From: Agapanthus africanus
Taxonomy: Eukaryota > Streptophyta > Magnoliopsida > Asparagales > Amaryllidaceae
Assembly (NCBI GenBank): GCA_030015575.1
Contig: JASDDO010000026.1
Location: 74,610,530 to 74,674,529 of the forward strand
Length of the DNA: 64,000 nt
Direction of reading: 5' to 3'
Positions within the stretch are counted from its first letter, which is position 1, and every line of letters begins with the position of its first letter. This document shows, piece after piece, positions 20,036 through 32,935 of the stretch. The position numbers and the translations under genes were made by a program. Below the pieces are notes generated by a model that saw nothing but the letters and a program-made list of their open reading frames with translations, made no database searches and had not been told where the DNA came from.

Positions 20036-22841
20036 TGTCACGCCCGCTTCCTAAAATATGTAAATACGAAACGTAACAAAGCCAGCCATACTACCTATGG
20101 TGAGAAAATATCCTTCCATAGTCACATTACGGCTGTCAAACAGATATCAAAAACAGTAAATAAATATCTACATATCACATGTCCAAACTGCCACAATAAA
20201 TAATAACGAGAAAGATAGCGGAAACTAGTAAAGATCCAACAAGAAATAATATCCTAGCCTCGTCCCTTATGGGATCACAATGAATCCATAATTAGAAAAT
20301 AAATGTAAAGCATCACTAAACTAAATTAGCAGAAAGCTCTTCACTGCTCAGCTTGTCTATCAAAGTATTCTTGATCTTCCTGTGATAACGTTAGAGGAAC
20401 TGGCCCATACAAAATCCAGATGTTAGCGCGTCATAAATATTATAATAATAATAATAATAAACTGAACATTGTGCTATATAGGATGTCACGTGCAAGAGTG
20501 AGATATGAGTATAAACAAAATCAACCACATGTGTTATAATAGCAGGATATAGGTATTCAAATATGTTATGTGTATCCTAAAGTCTTTGTTTCTAACTTAA
20601 CTATCCTACAGGTATTTGTAACCAATGAATGTACTCCTCCATGTAACTCAAAAGTATATATCCCGTTACCCTCCGGGACCACGTACACAAGATATATCCT
20701 GTTACCCCCCTCCCCCCGGATCACGGATGCAAGATGTATGAATCAAGAATGATTCTGTTCCATTATCCACCGAAACCACGGAAACATGTAATATCCTTTT
20801 AATTTACACTTCAGTTACACTTTTGATTTCTCCATTTCCTCAGGTTTCGTTTCCAAGTCGGGTATGAATAGTATCTACCTAATGCCGACACAGGAGAAGG
20901 CAGGTACAGATTATATCTATCTAGACAGCATGTCACGTCCATCAGGACAACAAGTCAGGATTGTTGGTATCAGTAAGTATTACAAGTAAAATGGTACAAG
21001 AAAGATAGAAATAACAGTAATAAGATGACGGGTTATAAGCATGTCAATGATAGTATATTAAATTAGATAAAGTGTTTATTTTGCAATGTTATCATGTAAA
21101 TAGATCTTGATGAATACGGTTGTAACCGTCATTTAGGTGCGATAAATAATGTAACAAAAAATAACCACATTAATTCCTACATTTCGATTTATCGATTGAC
21201 CAAACCAGAATTGTTTGTCATAATCACTAGTTATAGATATAATTTGTATAAACATTATAAACTGCAATTATAAAACTTGTTATTGTTAACTAACTAACCA
21301 TGTACGGATTATATATATATAACAGTATAATAATAATAAATAATATTACGACAATATATATATATATATATTATTTTACGTAGATTATAGCATGTAGTAA
21401 GTTATAAACTTGCACCGGTCTCGACGAATGTGGATACGAACACGGACGAACACGGACCGACGAAAAACCCGAAACAACTCCAAGCTTGCTCTCTGTTGGG
21501 TGCCTCAGCGATGGAGTCGACGACGATAGCTAATGCTCGTCTCTGTCGACGGTGAGAACTGAGATGAGGTGACGTCGACTAGTGTTGATCGACAGCAACA
21601 AGGCAGCCGGTGAAGTCTCTACGAGAGATAAAGCTGCAGGATGAAGGCGATGTCAACCGGCTGCGGTGAGGTCTGTAGGACGAGGGAGTCGGTAACGACG
21701 ATGGGGAAACATGCTCTGTTGTTTGGATCGGTCGATGGTGGGGAGGAGATCTCGATGAGGATGCTAGCGATGAGGATGGGTTCTTGGTGTTGATGATCAG
21801 AGGCGTGGGTTCTTATTGCATACGTGAGGAAGATGATGAAGGTGACAATGGCCGGAGTTGGGTTCAGCAATGATGACAACGATGATGGGTTCGAAGTTAG
21901 GCTCCCAGTGAGGTGAAGTGATGGTGTTAATGATATGGGTACAGTGATGGATGTAGGTGACGATGGCGAAGGAAGTTGATGGCGAGGAGGATGCTCGGGA
22001 GAGGCAGTCGACGAAGATGACGATGATGGTGGCTGTGGGGTGTTGGTTGATGGAGATGGGTTCGGTGGAGGAACAAGACGATAGTGGTCGGAGGTGGAAA
22101 TGGCAACGTGGTGATGCTCGGGCTTGGAGGCAATGACTGGGATCGGTGTTTTGTTAAAGAAGAGGAGGAGGTGGTTAATGGTGGCAAGGGTGAGAAGTTG
22201 GCTACGAGGGAGAAAGAGAAAGTTGAGGCAGATGAGAGAGAGAGGGAGAGTTTTATTTGTATAGGAAAATATATATTTATTTTATATAGTGTGTGTGTGT
22301 GTATAGATTTGTATAAAAGTAAATAATTCTATATAAAGATATTACGATCCCTCATCTGTCTCTACTAAATCTAAAAATATCAGAAGCTGTCTACACATAG
22401 GTATTATCTTAACAGCCCACTTAAAACATAAATATATTGACTAGAAAAATATAATCTAACATATCACACACAATATCTTAGGATGTTTATGATTTAGGTG
22501 CAATAGATAATCGTCAATAAAATATCATGAGATATTTAAATGAGATAAAACATACTGACAATTAGTATATAAAAGAAATATCCATAACGTATGGCTACCA
22601 GAAAATATATATGTAGATTTAAATATTGTATATCTATTATTTGAGATTCACATAGATTAGTCTGCGGATAAATATTAGTAAAAAGATACGTTAGCACCAT
22701 AACGGATTTCACACAAGCAGGTCGGGTCCGATAAACACATATACTATCCAAATCAATCACAACCCAAACAATAATAATATAAAAAATTCAAAATACTAAT
22801 TAATATCGTTAAATAACGTACAATCATGCTAGGGTGTTACA
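20036..22841 (-). mobile_element. Solo LTR of a Tekay-type chromovirus inside copia A
   Basis: On the minus strand it starts TGTAACACCCTAGC and ends GGAAGCGGGCGTGACA (2806 bp). It is flanked by AAAAC (20031-20035) and AAAAT (22842-22846), a 5-bp target duplication with one change. A TATA-like CTATATAAAATAAA on the minus strand (about 22275-22290) precedes a CT-rich leader. The insert splits the copia motif ENTADPFTKA exactly. Inside are (TAA)n and (TA)n runs and no gene; the His/Ser/Pro-rich open frames (21619-22187) are low-complexity leader. Confidence 0.85.
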
Positions 22842-22991
22842 AAAATACGGCGGATCCATTCACAAAGGCCCCCCCTCAAGTGTAGTTTGAGCGACCTTTT
22901 GAGATGTTGGGTATGCGGTATACCAACAACTGGTTCTAGAGCAGACGTTGGGTACTCGATACGCCAATAACAGGCTTAGTGCAAGTGGGAG
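22842..22991 (+). pseudogene. Copia A, C-terminal end of RNase H and polypurine tract
   Basis: Resumes after the solo LTR with the codons for NTADPFTKA, the standard end of Ty1/copia polyproteins. A short non-coding stretch ends in the purine tract CAAGTGGGAGAT, right before the LTR at 22992. Confidence 0.85.
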
Positions 22992-24941
22992 ATTGTTGGA
23001 TATGTATGCCCTAGAGGCCTTTATTGTATAGGATGTTAGGGATATGAATGTACAGGACAATCTTGCTCAATATGATATTATGCTATTTGGTTTGTCTTTA
23101 TCTTAACAAGTATATTTTACTGGTTATTACATATCGTTGGTACATGTTGATAAAACCCGTAGAATTTTTGCTTGACTACCAGCGTTATGATAGCGATCAT
23201 ACTTGTGCGGGATGGATAGTCGATAAGCACATGCTTAAATGTCCCTAGTCATGGGAGAATCGAGACTGGACATCGATATTCCAGAATAGACTAGAACCAT
23301 GAAGAGGGACGATGGTTGATCCCATAGCCATTGGTGTACGACACAAAGATTGTATATAGGTGCTCATTAGGTTATGAGTTATACTGGACGGACTCTCCGA
23401 GAACTTCTAGATGGTAATATACCTATCGTCATATAGCAGTTCTTTGGTGACATAAGTACAGGGTAGTTTTTAGACCTAAAAACGTCATTTATCTCGAGTG
23501 TGTTCCCATTGTACTTAGACTACTCTCCTACCACGACTTTAAAGAGTCGTTCAAACAGATTTTAGTTGGATATAATCCCAATGCACTTGGGTTAGTGAGC
23601 GATAGAAGGGATTCGTCCCTCCGGTATAGGGAGTTGTTGTCGCGCAGTGTTCGATTGGCCATCACCATGAGACCTTGGTCTAGGAAGATAAGATTTACTG
23701 ATAGTGATATCAGTAGTTTCTCGGGATGGTTTTGAGCCATATCGACACGACTTATCAAGTTATTAAGGGTCTGACGTTTTCCACCCTTAGACCCGGTATG
23801 CGACACTCCCATACAAAGAGATCGGACTGTACGGAGATTGCCACTTTCATGCTCAGTAAAGATATGTACAAGTTTGCTTGTCGACCCTCCTTTCGTTCAA
23901 TACCTGGGTAGCCATTACATACAGTTAGTTCCGCTGACATGTTTGTAGTTAAACCCACTGCCAGCGTATTTTCGAGTCTTTAGAGTCCCATACAGAAGGT
24001 ATTCCGATTCAGGCGAAACGATATAGTATACGTATTTTGATACGTATGGAGGTTCGATTAAATACGTGTTTTTATACACGTACTTTTAATCGGATATTTT
24101 GATAATACTAGCGGGTTTGAAAAATAGCCGTATTCTATATGAGCTAGTGTTGTATCTCTTATTTACTCTTTTTCGGTATTCGTATTTTGACACGAATACA
24201 GGTATTTATACGGATACGAGTATTTGTATGAATACGGTATTTGTATCTTAATAAAAATAAGGGTATTCGTGTTTTTATACGAATACGGGTATTCGTGTTT
24301 TATACGAATACGGGTATTCTAATTTTGATACAATACAGATGTATGTATTTGTAGCATATACTTGTTTCTCTTTGTGTGTGTGTGTATGATGCGGCGTCTC
24401 TTCTCTTCTAATCTCTTCTTGATCTTTTAAGAATTGTGTCGACTTATGAGTCACTTTTGTGAGTCACAATTCCACTCATTTTGATTCTTAAAAGATAAGA
24501 AGAGAAGAAAAAAAGATAAGAACGAGTTATGAGCCATAATCCTCTTCTTCTCTTCTCTTGAGATTTTTCCAAGTTGAGAAAAGAAAAAGAAAAAAGAATC
24601 AAGAGATTACCACCACTACATCTCTTGCGATCAATTCCTAACAAGTGTTGTGCACAAGTTGCTTCACTAGTTCATTTAGTATAGCCTATGTCCGGATTCT
24701 TTCGGGTGGATCATTTTCAGCAAGGAGGATCGTCATCCAAGCTTATTCCCGGTGGATCAAGGAGCTTAATAAGTGGAGTTTTGAAGACGAAGGACACAAC
24801 TATAAAGGTTTAACGCTGACCGGGTAGTATAAACTCCTTTATTGTTTGCTAGTTAGTATTTGGAATCGATTCTAGATCATAGTGGCTTGTGCTTGCTTTG
24901 AAATTTTTCGTTTTGCATTTCTTATTGGCCGCGAGTTAACA
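22992..24941 (+). mobile_element. 3' LTR of copia A (Angela-like)
   Basis: Starts TGTTGGATATGTATGCCCTAGAGGCC, the hallmark opening of Angela/BARE-type LTRs, directly after the purine tract. An array of diverged CGTATT(T/C)...ATACGAATACGG units (24000-24340) lies inside. The right end is less certain. TTAACA at 24936-24941 before new copia coding sequence gives about 1950 bp, whereas CCTAACA at 24643 would give 1652 bp. No open frame here is considered coding. Confidence 0.65.
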
Positions 24942-26334
24942 ATGCGAGCACGAGAAACTTCTTACAAGATACTATTACAATTCGATATCTTATTAGTCTG
25001 GCAGTACAAGAAAAACTTGATATGCGTCTGATGGATTTAATTACAGCTTATTTATATGGATCCCTTGATTGTAATATTTATATGAAAATCCCTGAAAGTT
25101 TTAAGATGCCAGAAGCATGTAGTTCAATATCCCAGCATATTTGTTCGATCAAATTATATAAATTCTTATATGTATTAAAACAATCTGGACATATGTGTTA
25201 TAACCGTCTTAGTAAATATTTATTAAAAGAAGGTTATATAAATGACGAAATTTGCCCATGTGTTTTTATCAAGAAATCTTTATTTGGATTTTCCATAATT
25301 TTCGTATATGTTGATTTAAATAGTATTGGAATTCCTGAAGAGCTTCCAAAGGCAGAGGATTATTTAAAGAAAAAATTTAAGATGAAGGACCTTGGAAAAA
25401 CAAAGTTCTGTCTTGGCTTACAAATCGAGCATTTAACGGATAGAGTTTATATTCATCAATCAACTTATACAGAAAAGGTCCTAAAATGATTCTGCTTGGA
25501 TAAAGCACATCTATTGAGTACCCCATTAGTTGTTCGATCACTTGATGTGAATAAAGACCCTTTCCGAACTCGAGAGGATAACGAAGAATTACTTGGTCCT
25601 GAAGTACTGTACCTCAGTGCAATAGGAGCGCTAATGTATCTTGCTAACAATACACGACCTGATATAGCGTTTGCTGCTGATTTATTAGTAAGATATAGTT
25701 TTTATCCAACCCGAAGGCACTGGAATAGAATTAAGCATATATTTCGATATCTCCTAGGAACGATTGATATGGGTTTGTTTTATTCGAATATGTCGAAATC
25801 TCAACTAATTGATTATGCATATGCAAGATATTTATCTGACCCGCACAACGATCGATCTCAAGGTTATCTATTCACGTATGATGATACAGCTATATCATGG
25901 CGCTCCATGAAACAAACTTTAGTTGCTACTTCTTCAAATCATGCAGAGATATTAGCAATTCATGAGGCAAGTAAAGAATGTATTTGGTTAAGATCGATGA
26001 CCTAACAAATCCAAGAAACTTGTGGTCTGCATTCATATATAGAAATTCCAACAACACTATATGAAGATAATGCCGTTTGCATTGCCCAGCTAAAGAGTGG
26101 ATTTATCAAAGGAGATAGAACGAGAATTTATCAAAAGAGATAGAACGAAGGATATTTACCAAAGTTCTTTTTTACGCATGGCATTTAAGAAAAGGGCAAA
26201 ATTAAAAGTCAACAAATTCGTTCAAGTGATAATCTAACTGATTTGTTTACCAAGGCATTACCTACTTCAACATTTAAGAAATTGGTTTATAATATTAGAA
26301 TGTGTCGGCTTAAGAATATTTCTAACAGGAAAAG
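24942..26334 (+). pseudogene. Ty1/copia RT/RNase H remnant (copia B)
   Basis: A continuous RT to RNase H segment: MDLITAYLYGSLDCNIYMKI, LYVLKQSG, MKDLGKTKFCLGLQIEHL, then after a stop at 25487 (an Arg position in relatives) DKAHLLSTPLVVRSLDV, LMYLANNTRPDIAFA and AISWRSMKQTLVATSSNHAEI. After another stop at 26003 come YEDNAVCIAQLK and LFTKALPTSTFKKL. The catalytic YVDD reads YVDL because one codon is lost, so the enzyme is dead. It starts abruptly at the copia A LTR end, with its 5' part missing. It is a different lineage from copia A, judged by sequence and by its short LTR. Confidence 0.88.
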
Positions 26335-26544
26335 ATAATACGCGTTGCACTCTTTTTCCCTTGTTCATGATTTTTCCCACTAGGTTTTCCTGACAAGGGT
26401 TTTAACAAAGCAGAAATTTGTTCGTATTATCTAACGCAAAATATAATGTACTCTTTTTCCTTAACTAGGATTTTTCCCACTAGGTTTTTCCTTGTAAAGT
26501 TTTAATAAGGCATATCTTTGCAAGATGGGCATTCAAAATGAGAG
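26335..26544 (+). other. Copia B 3' untranslated segment with an internal direct repeat
   Basis: Two copies of a CTCTTTTTCC...GATTTTTCCCACTAGGTTTT(C)C block (about 26350 and 26450) lie between the RNase H end and the LTR. The segment ends in AAAATGAGAG as the polypurine tract. Confidence 0.6.
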
Positions 26545-26826
26545 TGTTATAAATTGTATTATTATGTCATAGTGGATATATTTTGGTTACCCTAATTTAA
26601 GGAATTAACTCTTTGTATCTATGATTTGTCATCAATATATGAGATAATGGAGAAAGTGGAGAGAGTGGATGACAACACCCTTTAACTAATGGCTCTTGAT
26701 TTCTCATTTCATGAGCTAATAAATAGTGGTGTTGTAAAATGCATTGGATACAATAAGAATAAACAAATATTTTCTCTATATTGATTTTCTATATTTCTCT
26801 CTTATCTCTATTAACCATTCTTAACA
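26545..26826 (+). mobile_element. 3' LTR of copia B, 282 bp
   Basis: Starts TGTTATAAATTGTATTATTATG after the purine tract and ends ATTCTTAACA, giving TG...CA ends. The short LTR fits the small-LTR copia lineages. Host sequence follows. Confidence 0.75.
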
Positions 26827-26904
26827 ACAACGAATTAATTCAATTGACCAACATCATGCACGTGCACATTTGAACATTTGCACATTTGAGGAGGAAAAAA
26901 ATTA

Positions 26905-27196
26905 GGGTAAATTGTCAAAAAGCCTCCGGCCCGTTTCAAACTTCTGTAAATTCCTTGGACCTTTTGCTCTTGTTAAAAATCCATGGGCCCAATTAAAACT
27001 CCCTTTATATTGGTTGCTTGTAATATTTAAGCAGTCGTCTTTAATATCTAAGCAGTTGGAGAGCATAAAGGGATAAATGAATGTAGCCCGGGGGGTTTTT
27101 CATAAAATTTATGCACAGTAAGCCCTTCTCGATAATTTTGAAAACATTTGGGATTTTTAGACAACTCCCGCATTATTTTAATATAACAATTTACCC
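26905..27196 (+). mobile_element. MULE-like MITE, 292 bp
   Basis: Terminal inverted repeats begin GGGTAAATTGT and end ACAATTTACCC. They are flanked by AAAAAATTA and AAAAATTTA, a 9-bp target duplication with one mismatch, as Mutator-like elements make. The inner arms are GC-rich (CCTCCGGCCCG / GCCCGGGGGG). It has no coding capacity. A relative sits in an intron at 35407-35760. Orientation is arbitrary. Confidence 0.75.
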
Positions 27197-27205
27197 AAAA
27201 ATTTA

Positions 27206-28780
27206 TCACCAGCCATAGGCTTTTTGTTAACCTTCATACCACGAGGTGAGTGCATTTTTGGCTAAGTTGGTTCATATTTCAATAAAGAGACCTTTTGTAT
27301 TGGGAATTGTAAAGTGTATAAAGTTAATAGATATTGAAAGAGGATGACGGTAACATATTTTTCTTTTCTTTTTTTTAACATCACATATTGAAAAAATAGT
27401 AACTTCTGGACCATGTCTTTATGAATTTGAGTTATATAATTAATAGATATTATGCATTCATTTTTTTCTCTCCTAAATCTATAAAATCAGCTAATCAAAT
27501 CAAATCACGTCACCTCATTGACACTTTAAAAATAGAAATTTATCACATTCAACATTCTTTTGATACCTATTAAAGCCCATCTCCGTCACGGTGTTCCAAT
27601 GGGACCCGGACCCCTACTATTTGAAAATAAAAGCACGGGTGCTCTGCTCCCATCCTAGCCATTCATCCTACGTGCAAAGCACGCATGATACACCAATACA
27701 CAAGGCTTCATGTTTTACACAAATCTCGAACGTTGATTTCGATTTTGGAGAAATCTGGACCGGCGGATGAATAGTATAGGTGATATTTTGCCTCAAATAG
27801 ATCCGGTCCAATGGGCTTTCCAACTTGACAACTGTCAACACCCCAACCTCGGCCCGTGTACAATGCATGGTTCCATGGGCCCCTTTCAACTTCCCATCAC
27901 ATAGTCATCATCAGCTTCCACCTCTTCTAGCTTCATCCACCGTTGTTTCCTCCATACAAACTAATCTCAGCCGTTCATATCCCTTAAGAGGCTAAGTGGC
28001 TCCCACGAGCGATCCACATGACGTGACCTCTTCCCCAACTCCCAGTCACGTGCTCCCCCGCCCCCGCCCCTCTTTGGGTCCCACCTTCCATTGGCCTTTT
28101 CCCATTCGTATAGGACGAGTCGTGTTGCAGTCCCAATCCACAAGTTACCTATGATCCCGCTATCGCAACCAAGCAGCAGACATATCGAAACCAAATACTC
28201 AACCGCCACGTCTGCCGTAAAATCCGTGTGAAATCTAACAAGCTCTAGAATCATCTGTTTCCTGTTCGAATAAACCAAGGGGATCCCCACCTACAACAAG
28301 TGCATCTGCTGTGGACCCCGAAGGTTAAATACATCGCAAGAACAACGTGACAAGCTATTCCATTGGCTCACGTGTCGCCTGCGGTGAGCTGTCACGAGCA
28401 AGCGCGCTTTCTTAAACTGTTCCCGCGGAGCAGCAGATGCGTTAGTGCCGAAGAACCCACCGTAAAAAGGGACAAGGACTATCCACAACTATAATAAATT
28501 ACATTATTATTTTTAATTATTAATTTATTAACAAATATCTGAATCTATGGTGGCCTGCGATCCGGGTCAGGTACGATTCCAGCCCGACCCGTTAAGGATG
28601 GGAGGAGAATGACGATGGGATTCGGATCGGGTCTGGTTTTGGTGGACGCTGCAGAATATTAAATTATTTTATTTTAATGATAATGAACGAGTTTTAAATA
28701 AAATCCGAGAGAATGGAAGCGGTGTTTCTTTTGGGACTCGACTCCGCTCCTTAATATTATATATTTTTTGTTTCATCTTC
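27206..28780 (+). promoter_or_regulatory. Upstream region of the SPA-like gene
   Basis: No convincing gene is seen on either strand; open frames of about 60 to 107 residues on the minus strand have no recognisable motif. ACGT-core boxes occur at 28022 (TGACGTGAC), 28046 (TCACGTGC) and about 28367 (TCACGTGTCG). These would suit a light- or bZIP-controlled promoter, but that is inference. The part before about 27560 is AT-rich. Confidence 0.35.
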
Positions 28781-28789
28781 TTCGCAGAA

Positions 28790-29335
28790 TTGATTGCTTC
28801 TTCTCATGTGAAGGGATACGAGAGCTGCAGGTGAGAAACCTAAACCTAAAAAGTTTCAATTTTTGAAACATTTAAGGATTTTGATCCTAGATTTTTATTA
28901 TACCTTTGATTGATGCCTTTTATATTGTGTAAAAGTAATCGTTCTTTTTTCCTTCGCTTCTGATTTCTTATATGGTATTTCTACTCTCGATTTCATTGTT
29001 TTGTGCGACTGTTCATTTTGTCAGATTCAGCAGTGCATTTGACTTCTAAGATGACTGCTGATGAACTTTATGCTGTAAATTGATATTCTTTCATTTTTTA
29101 ATGCACCAAATGTGAAACCCTAGGAGATGAAATTGACTCAATTGCTGATTGTTTGTGTAAATTGATTCAATTGTTGATTGTTTGTGTTGTCGATGTATTT
29201 AATCTTTGTTCTATGCAGAAAAATGTGGGTTTAAGTTCAGATATATTGTTAGATGGATGACATTTGGGGGAATTTCTGATCAACATTTGCCCAATCTCTT
29301 CCCTTGAAAATTTCTTGGTCTTTGAAAACATAAAA
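28790..29335 (+). other. 5' leader of the SPA-like pseudogene with an intron (28831-29218)
   Basis: A leader exon ends GAGCTGCAG|GTGAGA at 28830, and the next exon starts after TTCTATGCAG at 29219, a good GT-AG pair (388 nt). The second leader exon has two short upstream ORFs (ATG at 29222 and 29253) before the ATG at 29336. The transcription start is not defined. Confidence 0.55.
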
Positions 29336-30619
29336 ATGGAAAGCGCAACTGAAGTCAATGAAACCATAGAGAACTCAGTAGAGGCTCATTACCTTAAGAG
29401 AAAAGAGAATGATGAACAGCTCCCTCAGCAACCCGAAACTCTCACTGCATTGGAAAATGCGGCACAAGTTATCATTCCGAGGTCGCTCGAAACTTTTATG
29501 GAAAGTTTAGCTGGAAAAGGCTTAAGTTTTGATTAGGGTTCAGCATCGGAGCCCGGAATGATGGTGGATGAGCTGACATTGAATGACTACAAGGGCCCAA
29601 GCTTGTTTAGAGGCGAAGGGTCTTCGTTTAAGAAAGGTTTCTGGAACAATTTTGCGAGGTTGGCTGGCGAACATAGATGAGGAGATACAGCATTAAGAGA
29701 TCCATCGTCGAACGGAGATAGAGAGGATGCAGGGTACATGTTTAGGCCACAAATTTTGCAAAACAGGAAGCCTCAGATGGAGCCAAATTATTCCAAGGTG
29801 GCAGATCGTTTGGCTGAAAGTGACAATCGTATTGCTTCAAGAAGTGCGCCCAATCGACCTACGGGTGGGTTCGAACAAAAGTCTTTCAATCATCGGGTTT
29901 TCCACAGTTTCTAGTGAAAAATAATGAGAGAGGAAAAGGGTTTACATATAAACATGAAGGAGTCCCCAAGGAGCCTTGGGCTGTGATGCAAAGTCAACAG
30001 GGTGCAATGATGTCTAACGACGATGCGGAGGCAGATAGTAATTTATTAGATAAATCTAGTGGTAAAGTAGATGACAATTCTCTAATTGGTGGCGGTGGTC
30101 AGCTGATGGACAGTCAACACGATGAAAATAGTTTGAGGCAATGGCTGACACCAAGGCGTCACAAGTTGGATAAGGTTGAGAGACTGCACACGTTTAAACA
30201 AATATTAAGACTTGTAGATGCCTCACACTCCCAAGGACTTGTTTTGAAGAACCTGCATCCATCATATTGTGTGATTTCACCTTCAAACGAAGTTAGGTAC
30301 ATTGGTTCCTTTGTTCCTCAAAGTCAAATGGAGCAATTATCAGGCATTAATCAAGATACCGATGATTACACAGAGCGACATTTGAAATGGAAAAAGTGCT
30401 GGTGGAGTAGCAATGGAAGTTTAGCAACCAAGCACCAGAAATGTGGTGAACCGTACCAAAATTATATGATGCCTAGTATTGCTGTGTCTACTTCTTGCCA
30501 GCAATCATCATCACAATTTTTAAAATTGGATGAAAAATGGTATGCTAGTCCTGAGGAACTAAACAACAGTGCTTGCTCTGTCTGCCAACATCTACAGCCT
30601 TGAGGTTCTTTTTTTTGAG
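29336..30619 (+). pseudogene. SPA-like exon 1 (N-terminus and kinase-like domain)
   Basis: The start is chosen at ATG 29336, which opens MESATEV, like the ME(G/S)-starting N-termini of the family. Stops are TAG at 29534 and TGA at 29678. A one-base loss near 29868 moves the frame before the KVFQSSGF / FLVKNNERGKG block. A second shift near 30575 precedes SANIYSLEVLFFE. The exon ends GAG|GTACCA. Confidence 0.85.
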
Positions 30620-32451
30620 GTACCAAGTCGGAAAATCTATGATATCATTACTATTTAATTACCATGCTTTTATTTTGTGCTATGATCTCAACATGTGAAT
30701 TGTGAAACATGCCAATTCCATATAATCATATAATGGATCACATGATTTGTGTCCTCCAAAGATTTCAGAGTGCTTAGTGTTGATGCATGTAAACTTTCAC
30801 TTGTTCATCTAAGAGTATGTTAATATTGTCATGCATCATTAGTTCAATAGTTTAATTCATGAAATTAGATCAAGAAAGAACTAAATTTACCCAAATACTT
30901 GGATGAAAAACTTTTTATCTCTTTACAATTTCAAAACACTCATTAATCCTTGTCTTTATGTTTTCCCTACATCATCAACATCATCTAAGCTTTTTCCCTA
31001 AAACATTCTTGAGAATAATGATTATAATTACATCCATAATATGACTAATAAAAGAAAGCCAGCAAAATCATTTTACTATTGTTCATCATGTAGAAATTCC
31101 ATCAAATCCATTATCAAATAATAGTGTTTCTACAATAAATCCTCTGAATCTCATGAGAAGGAAAAGAGAGAATTTGAGAGATTTTTTTAAGGTAAGCGAA
31201 GGATGGCCATTGGAGGTGATGCAAGCCTTTATGTGGATTTTATTACCATTGAATGAATTGATGGAAGTCCGAGTCATCAATTTCAAAATTGATGGCCATA
31301 TAGATGGTTTGCGTTCAAGAATTAACTGCTGACTGCTGATCTGGCCAGAGGTTAGGTTCAAATCCTATATGCGCTTTCACCCAGATATTATGTTCTCTGG
31401 TAAACTTTTCAAGGTTTTAGGGAGCCAGCGAATTAGCAGTTGGAATTTTTGTATATAAACAACAAATTTAAATGTTTCCATGTCATTTAGGGGACCATAA
31501 GAATTTCAATTTTCGCAGAAGATGCAATCAGAACAAGCAATCAACTGTATTTTTCAACGTATCAATGAAACTACATTTGATTATAGAGAATCATCAATAT
31601 CATCATCTTTTCGGGGGTTTGTTTCTCCTTGACTCTTTGGCTTATATTCGTGTCTTTATTGTATGCTATTCAGATGTGGTCTTGCTTGCAGGTGCTTAAA
31701 CTCTATGGTAAATAAGGTAATTACTTCTGCCACAACGTGGTTTTCTAGAAATTATGGTGAACCATTTTCTTGTACATAGATCCCTTCGGTAGAAATATGA
31801 CGCTAATTTAGAGACTTTATATTAGGCTGGTAGTTGGTAGTTGTTGAGATGTGTGGATTAAAATATTCCCACATTGGAAAATCTATGAGAGATGTATGGG
31901 TATAAGATAGAATATGAGACAAACCACAACAAGCTTGAGTCTTATTGTTTGAACCCACTTATATCAAAATCCCGTGTACGCTCATAAATAAAATATATAA
32001 TCGCCACATATATATATATATTGAGTCTTATTGTTTGAACCTACTTATATCAAAATCCCGTGTACACTCATAAATAAAATATATAATCGTCCCCCTCGTT
32101 CTTTATATATATATGATATCAGAGCCTTTATCGATCAGGACCTCAACAATACTTCTGAGAGAAGCAGTCTACAAGCACAAAAAAGTGCCCTCGGAGAGAC
32201 CTAGCTCTACAAGTGTTGTACTTTCCACGTGACAACCAAACAACCACACCAAAAAAAGTGATGGTCGTGAGGGGGAGTGTTGAGATGTGTGGATTAAAAT
32301 GGTCCCACATTGAAAAAAAGTATGAGAGATGCATGGATATAAGATAGAAGATGAGACAAATCTCAACAAGGCTTGAGTTTTATTGTTGGAACCCACTTAT
32401 ATCAAAAGCCTGTGTACACTCATAAATAAAATATATAATCACCATCTCGTT

Positions 32452-32499
<48 letters not shown>

Positions 32500-32935
32500 G
32501 GCTTTATGGTCCCTAACGAAGCCCACTTTGATGTGGAAAGGCTTGGTAGTTGGTGATGATTTGCCCCATCCCCTTTAATCCTCTTCATGGTTTTGCATAT
32601 TCCCCCTCTGGTTTTGTAGGCAAACATAAGATCATGTTTTGTAATGAAGTTATACATGAGAAATGATATCATAAATATTCTTTCCAAGCCGGTATCTCGA
32701 TTTTTGGTTTCACTTAACTATTTCACGTTAGCCTCAGGCGCACCACTAGGCTTTGAAGTTGAAAGTCTTCTACATGTTATGATCTACTCTTCTACAGATC
32801 ATATAGTTCATGTTTTCCAGTTATACGTTTGTTTTATTGCTGCTTATAAGCCTCCAAGGCCCTGTGGTTAGACATGGCCACAGGCAACCCATATTTCTAG
32901 ATATATAATTGATTTATTTACCTTCTTCGTTTCAG
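30620..32935 (+). other. SPA-like intron 1 (2.3 kb)
   Basis: The donor is GTACCA and the acceptor CGTTTCAG. It contains the TRIM element at 31842-32496 and a (TA)n run; the rest (30620-31840 and 32500-32935) is AT-rich without a recognised feature. Confidence 0.7.
31842..32496 (+). mobile_element. TRIM (miniature LTR retrotransposon) in intron 1
   Basis: Two direct repeats begin TGTTGAGATGTGTGGATTAAAA at 31842 and 32278. The first (about 272 bp) is followed at 32114 by TGATATCAGAGCC, one base off the initiator-Met tRNA primer site TGGTATCAGAGC. The second is preceded by a GAGGGGGAG purine tract. Only 164 bp lie between, with no coding capacity, so this is a terminal-repeat retrotransposon in miniature. 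The 5' LTR has an internal duplication of its GAGTCTTATTGTTTGAAC block. The 3' LTR runs into an expanded (TA)n, so its end and the target duplication are unclear. Confidence 0.85.

Noticed and set aside
21619-22326. His/Ser/Pro-rich frames in the solo LTR
   Set aside because: CT-rich LTR leader read in several frames on both strands; no domain.
27967-28488. Minus-strand frames of 107 and 65 residues upstream of the SPA-like gene
   Set aside because: No recognisable motif, no conserved neighbours, and the region fits a promoter of the plus-strand gene.
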